A stretch of 7,285 bases of DNA from the NCBI GenBank assembly GCA_030151135.1, contig JASLEQ010000147.1, positions 1-7,285 of the forward strand, written 5' to 3'. Below are positions 4,749 through 7,285 of the stretch, one piece after another; position 1 is the first letter of the stretch, and each line of letters opens with the position of its first letter. This DNA comes from Candidatus Sulfotelmatobacter sp. Its GTDB lineage: Bacteria > Acidobacteriota > Terriglobia > Terriglobales > SbA1. Below the pieces are notes generated by a model, which worked only from the letters and a program-made list of their open reading frames with translations, was not told the DNA's origin and ran no database searches. A program made the position numbers and the translations under genes.

Positions 4749-7285
4749 TTATTGCTGGGCGTCGCGGATCAGCACCACATCCGTATCGGTATGGCCGCGG
4801 ACCAGTGCCAACTGCCTGCCATCCGGCGACCAGTGGAAATCGAAGATACGCTCCGCCTTGAAGTTCGTCAGCAGACGGCCTTTCGAGCCATCCAGCGGCT
4901 GTTCCCACAAGTTGTCCGCCCCGTTCTCCCGCACTGGATAGATCACAGACTTCCCGTCACGCGAAAAGCGAAGCAGGCCGAACCGCTCGCGTTCTAAGTC
5001 GACGATCTTCGCCGGCTTGCTTTCGCCATATTCCAGAATCGCGAGTTTCTCTTTATGCTCTCCGGAATGCTCAAGGATCGGAAAGGCAATAAGCTTCCCG
5101 TCCGGCGAGAGATCGAATGGCCCCGACATCGGCAGATCGGAAACCACCTGCCGCGCTCCGCCGTCGATCGAACTCATCTCGAGCCTCGTTTCGCCGCTTT
5201 GATCCGTGAAAAAGACAGACTTGCCATCGGGAGAACATTCCGGCGAGGCATCCAGCTTGCCGTTGGTGACCTGTTTCAGATTGGTTCCCGCCGAATCCGT
5301 CTTCCAAACATTCTGCACTCCCTCTTGGAAGCGGACGAATACGATGTCGCCAGTTGAGGTGCAGACCCAGGGAGCGCCACTCACGTTTTCCCCAGGAATC
5401 CGCGCCTTGTTTCCGTTCTGCGGATCGATCAGGTTGAGGATATTGGATTGATCGGTCACCAGCTTGCCGTCCAGGGTCCAGCTGAAATTCGTATCGGCAT
5501 CCGAGGTGGAAACCGAACGCGGCTGGGCTTCCGTGGTGCCGCTTGGCATCACCTGCAGGCTCCAGCGGGGCTCATTCTGCACCGTCGCCATAAGCCGCCC
5601 GCTGGCCGCGACGCTCAAGTCGGAGTAGCTGTTGGTGTCGCGCGTCACCGGTGAATATTCGCCCTTGGGATACGAAAGAAATCCTACTTGCGCCCGCGTA
5701 AAGTTCGAACTCTGCTCTTTCACCAAACCCAGCACGCCCGTTCCGTCGGGGAGCCATTCCGGTTTGTAGAAGATTCGTTGATTACTGCTGTAGATGAATT
5801 GTCGCTGTCCGCTCGACGCATCAATCGCAACCAGCCGGATAAGTGCGTGCCCAAAATCATTCATCTGGCATACGATCGTTTTCCCATCCGGCGACCAGGC
5901 CGGATCGAAGAGGTTTTCGCTCAGCGGGCCGGTTGCCAACACCGAGTCATTACCGCCGTCGACCGGATGGATCAGGACCTGGTACTTTCCCCGCTCCGGA
6001 TCGTCGTAGCGCATATAGACGAATCGCTGTCCGTCGGGGGAAAAACTGATATTCGAATCGACGTCGCTGATAAGTTTTTGCGGCGTGCCTCCGAGCAGCG
6101 GAGCCCGATACAGGAACTTCAATTCCGGGTTCCCGGGATCGCTGCGAACGAAGTAGAAGTAGTTGCCGTCCGGCGAGAAAGTGACGCCGTTGTAATAGAC
6201 GTCTGCCGCGGGTTGCACTTGCGTGTTGCTGTTGGTGGGCACATTGCGCAGCCACAGACTGGCCGCCCCGTTCTCGCGCATCAGGCTCAAAATATATTTG
6301 CCGTCCGGGGAAATCGCCGCTTGCACTGCATTCCCCGAATCGGTCACCTTGCTGAGTGAAATATTTTGAAACGGCTTCTGTTCGTGATGGCGGAGGTAGG
6401 CTCGAACGCGGTCGCCAATGCCGGTCACTACGAACAGTGCGATGAGCCCACGAAGAATCCATCGTCGCGTTTCACGATTGCCCGGTGTTGCTACCCCCAC
6501 CGAACTCGCACTCGCGGGCACCGGCGTCGGGGAAACAGTCGCAGGCGGGATCGGGACCGCGACGGAACTCGCAGTCGGCGTCCTGCGACCAGATTCCGAG
6601 TCACGTTTCAACCGCCTGAGATCTCCCCGCAGATCAGCGGCCGACTGGTAGCGCAGGTCAACATCTTTTTCCAGCAGCTTGTCGATGATCTCCTGCAACT
6701 TTGGAGGCAGCGAAGGATTTACCTGGGAAACCGGTGGTGGATCCAGTTCGAGGATTGCGTGAAAGGTCACCGCAGAGGTCGCGCCCGCGAAGGGCAACTT
6801 GCCGGTCGCCATCTGATACAAGACGGTTCCCAGGGAAAATAAATCCGTGCGCCGGTCAAGTTCTTCGCCTCGCGCCTGCTCCGGCGACATGTAGGCGATG
6901 GTTCCTACCGTCGCGCCGGGACTCGTGAGGTGCTGCTGCATCGGAGAATCTTGAGTCGCCCCAATCGTCTCCATCTGCATTTCCTGGCGTATCAACTTGG
7001 CCAGCCCGAAGTCGAGCACCTTCACCTGGCCGCGCTGCGTAAGGAAGATATTCGCCGGCTTGATATCACGATGGACGATCCCCTTGGCGTGCGCAGCGTC
7101 GAGAGCATCGGCCAGTTGAATCCCAATGTCCAGTAGGCGGTCCAGCGGTATCGGGCCGGAATACAGCTTTTCGGCGAGATTCTGCCCCTCCAGCAACTCC
7201 ATGGCGATGAACGACTGGTTCTCGCCGGTCGCTTCGGCTGCATTTTCCACCGCGTAGATCGTGCAGATGTTCGGATGGTTCAGCG
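4749..7285 (-). CDS. Membrane Ser/Thr protein kinase with C-terminal PD40 beta-propeller (5' end outside window)
   Basis: A Hanks-type (PknB-like) kinase. The gene runs off the right edge; 845 full codons are visible, beginning [14 protein letters not shown] inside the N-lobe, so the glycine loop and ATP-binding lysine are not seen. The kinase part shows [10 protein letters not shown], the catalytic loop [10 protein letters not shown] (about 7044-7073), DFG (7005-7013), [13 protein letters not shown] and [19 protein letters not shown], so the visible catalytic residues are intact. A Pro/Thr/Ser-rich linker (about 6465-6600) leads to a short hydrophobic segment, [16 protein letters not shown] (about 6411-6458), probably the membrane anchor. 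The remaining ~520 residues contain about 12 repeats of the F/W-S-P-D-G-K type, giving TolB/WD40-like propeller blades expected outside the cytoplasm, perhaps for sensing a ligand or protein. The TAA stop lies 22 bases beyond the csp terminator stem. Substrates and ligand cannot be inferred. Confidence 0.95.
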   Translation of the reverse strand, partial: LNHPNICTIYAVENAAEATGENQSFIAMELLEGQNLAEKLYSGPIPLDRLLDIGIQLADALDAAHAKGIVHRDIKPANIFLTQRGQVKVLDFGLAKLIRQEMQMETIGATQDSPMQQHLTSPGATVGTIAYMSPEQARGEELDRRTDLFSLGTVLYQMATGKLPFAGATSAVTFHAILELDPPPVSQVNPSLPPKLQEIIDKLLEKDVDLRYQSAADLRGDLRRLKRDSESGRRTPTASSVAVPIPPATVSPTPVPASASSVGVATPGNRETRRWILRGLIALFVVTGIGDRVRAYLRHHEQKPFQNISLSKVTDSGNAVQAAISPDGKYILSLMRENGAASLWLRNVPTNSNTQVQPAADVYYNGVTFSPDGNYFYFVRSDPGNPELKFLYRAPLLGGTPQKLISDVDSNISFSPDGQRFVYMRYDDPERGKYQVLIHPVDGGNDSVLATGPLSENLFDPAWSPDGKTIVCQMNDFGHALIRLVAIDASSGQRQFIYSSNQRIFYKPEWLPDGTGVLGLVKEQSSNFTRAQVGFLSYPKGEYSPVTRDTNSYSDLSVAASGRLMATVQNEPRWSLQVMPSGTTEAQPRSVSTSDADTNFSWTLDGKLVTDQSNILNLIDPQNGNKARIPGENVSGAPWVCTSTGDIVFVRFQEGVQNVWKTDSAGTNLKQVTNGKLDASPECSPDGKSVFFTDQSGETRLEMSSIDGGARQVVSDLPMSGPFDLSPDGKLIAFPILEHSGEHKEKLAILEYGESKPAKIVDLERERFGLLRFSRDGKSVIYPVRENGADNLWEQPLDGSKGRLLTNFKAERIFDFHWSPDGRQLALVRGHTDTDVVLIRDAQQ

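Noticed and set aside
4740..4756. Hairpin AGCAAT/ATTGCT around the kinase stop codon
   Set aside because: Only six weak pairs and no T run after it on the minus strand; the stronger stem at 4705-4726 is the better terminator candidate.
5688..6359. 223-codon plus-strand open frame antisense to the kinase gene
   Set aside because: It lies wholly inside the propeller coding region, shows no recognisable domain, and is explained by GC-rich codon bias of the opposite strand.

Overview
The window looks like chromosomal DNA of a GC-rich soil bacterium, most likely an acidobacterium (Acidobacteriota, Terriglobia-like). The main reason is the large serine/threonine kinase fused to a TolB/WD40-like (PD40) propeller, a protein type strongly expanded in that phylum. 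A PadR-type regulator and a DUF2442 remnant next to core housekeeping genes fit the same picture. This placement is inference from gene content, not from a marker gene.

Layout, left to right. (1) 1-98, minus: the first 32 codons of a PadR-family regulator running off the left edge. An interrupted palindrome lies on its start and its putative -10. (2) 180-770, plus: ruvA, the Holliday-junction-binding subunit. (3) 771-2177, minus: mnmE, the tRNA wobble-uridine modification GTPase. The ruvA and mnmE stop codons touch with no base between them. (4) 2243-2740, plus: a short beta-class carbonic anhydrase, divergent from mnmE across only 65 bases. (5) 2799-3068, minus: a DUF2442 gene broken by two frameshifts. 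(6) 3118-3173: two tight hairpins that look like a dispersed REP-like element. (7) 3186-4115, minus: an exported protein with TPR-like helices followed by a thioredoxin domain. (8) 4116-4475: a 360-base divergent intergenic region with the cold-shock gene leader. (9) 4476-4676, plus: a 66-residue cold-shock protein followed by a strong hairpin terminator. (10) 4749-7285, minus: a membrane-anchored Ser/Thr kinase with a 12-repeat extracytoplasmic propeller, truncated by the right edge inside its N-lobe.

The genes do not form one pathway. DNA repair, tRNA modification, CO2 hydration, redox, cold-shock and signalling genes sit side by side, mostly in alternating orientation, so each is probably its own transcription unit. 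I see no phage, IS, CRISPR, rRNA or tRNA gene, and no convincing undescribed defence or biosynthetic system. The points most worth a second look are the operator on the padR start, -10-like hexamers placed 6-10 bases before three SD-less start codons (possible leaderless mRNAs), the two-frameshift DUF2442 remnant beside the hairpin pair, and the regular 12-repeat propeller of the kinase.
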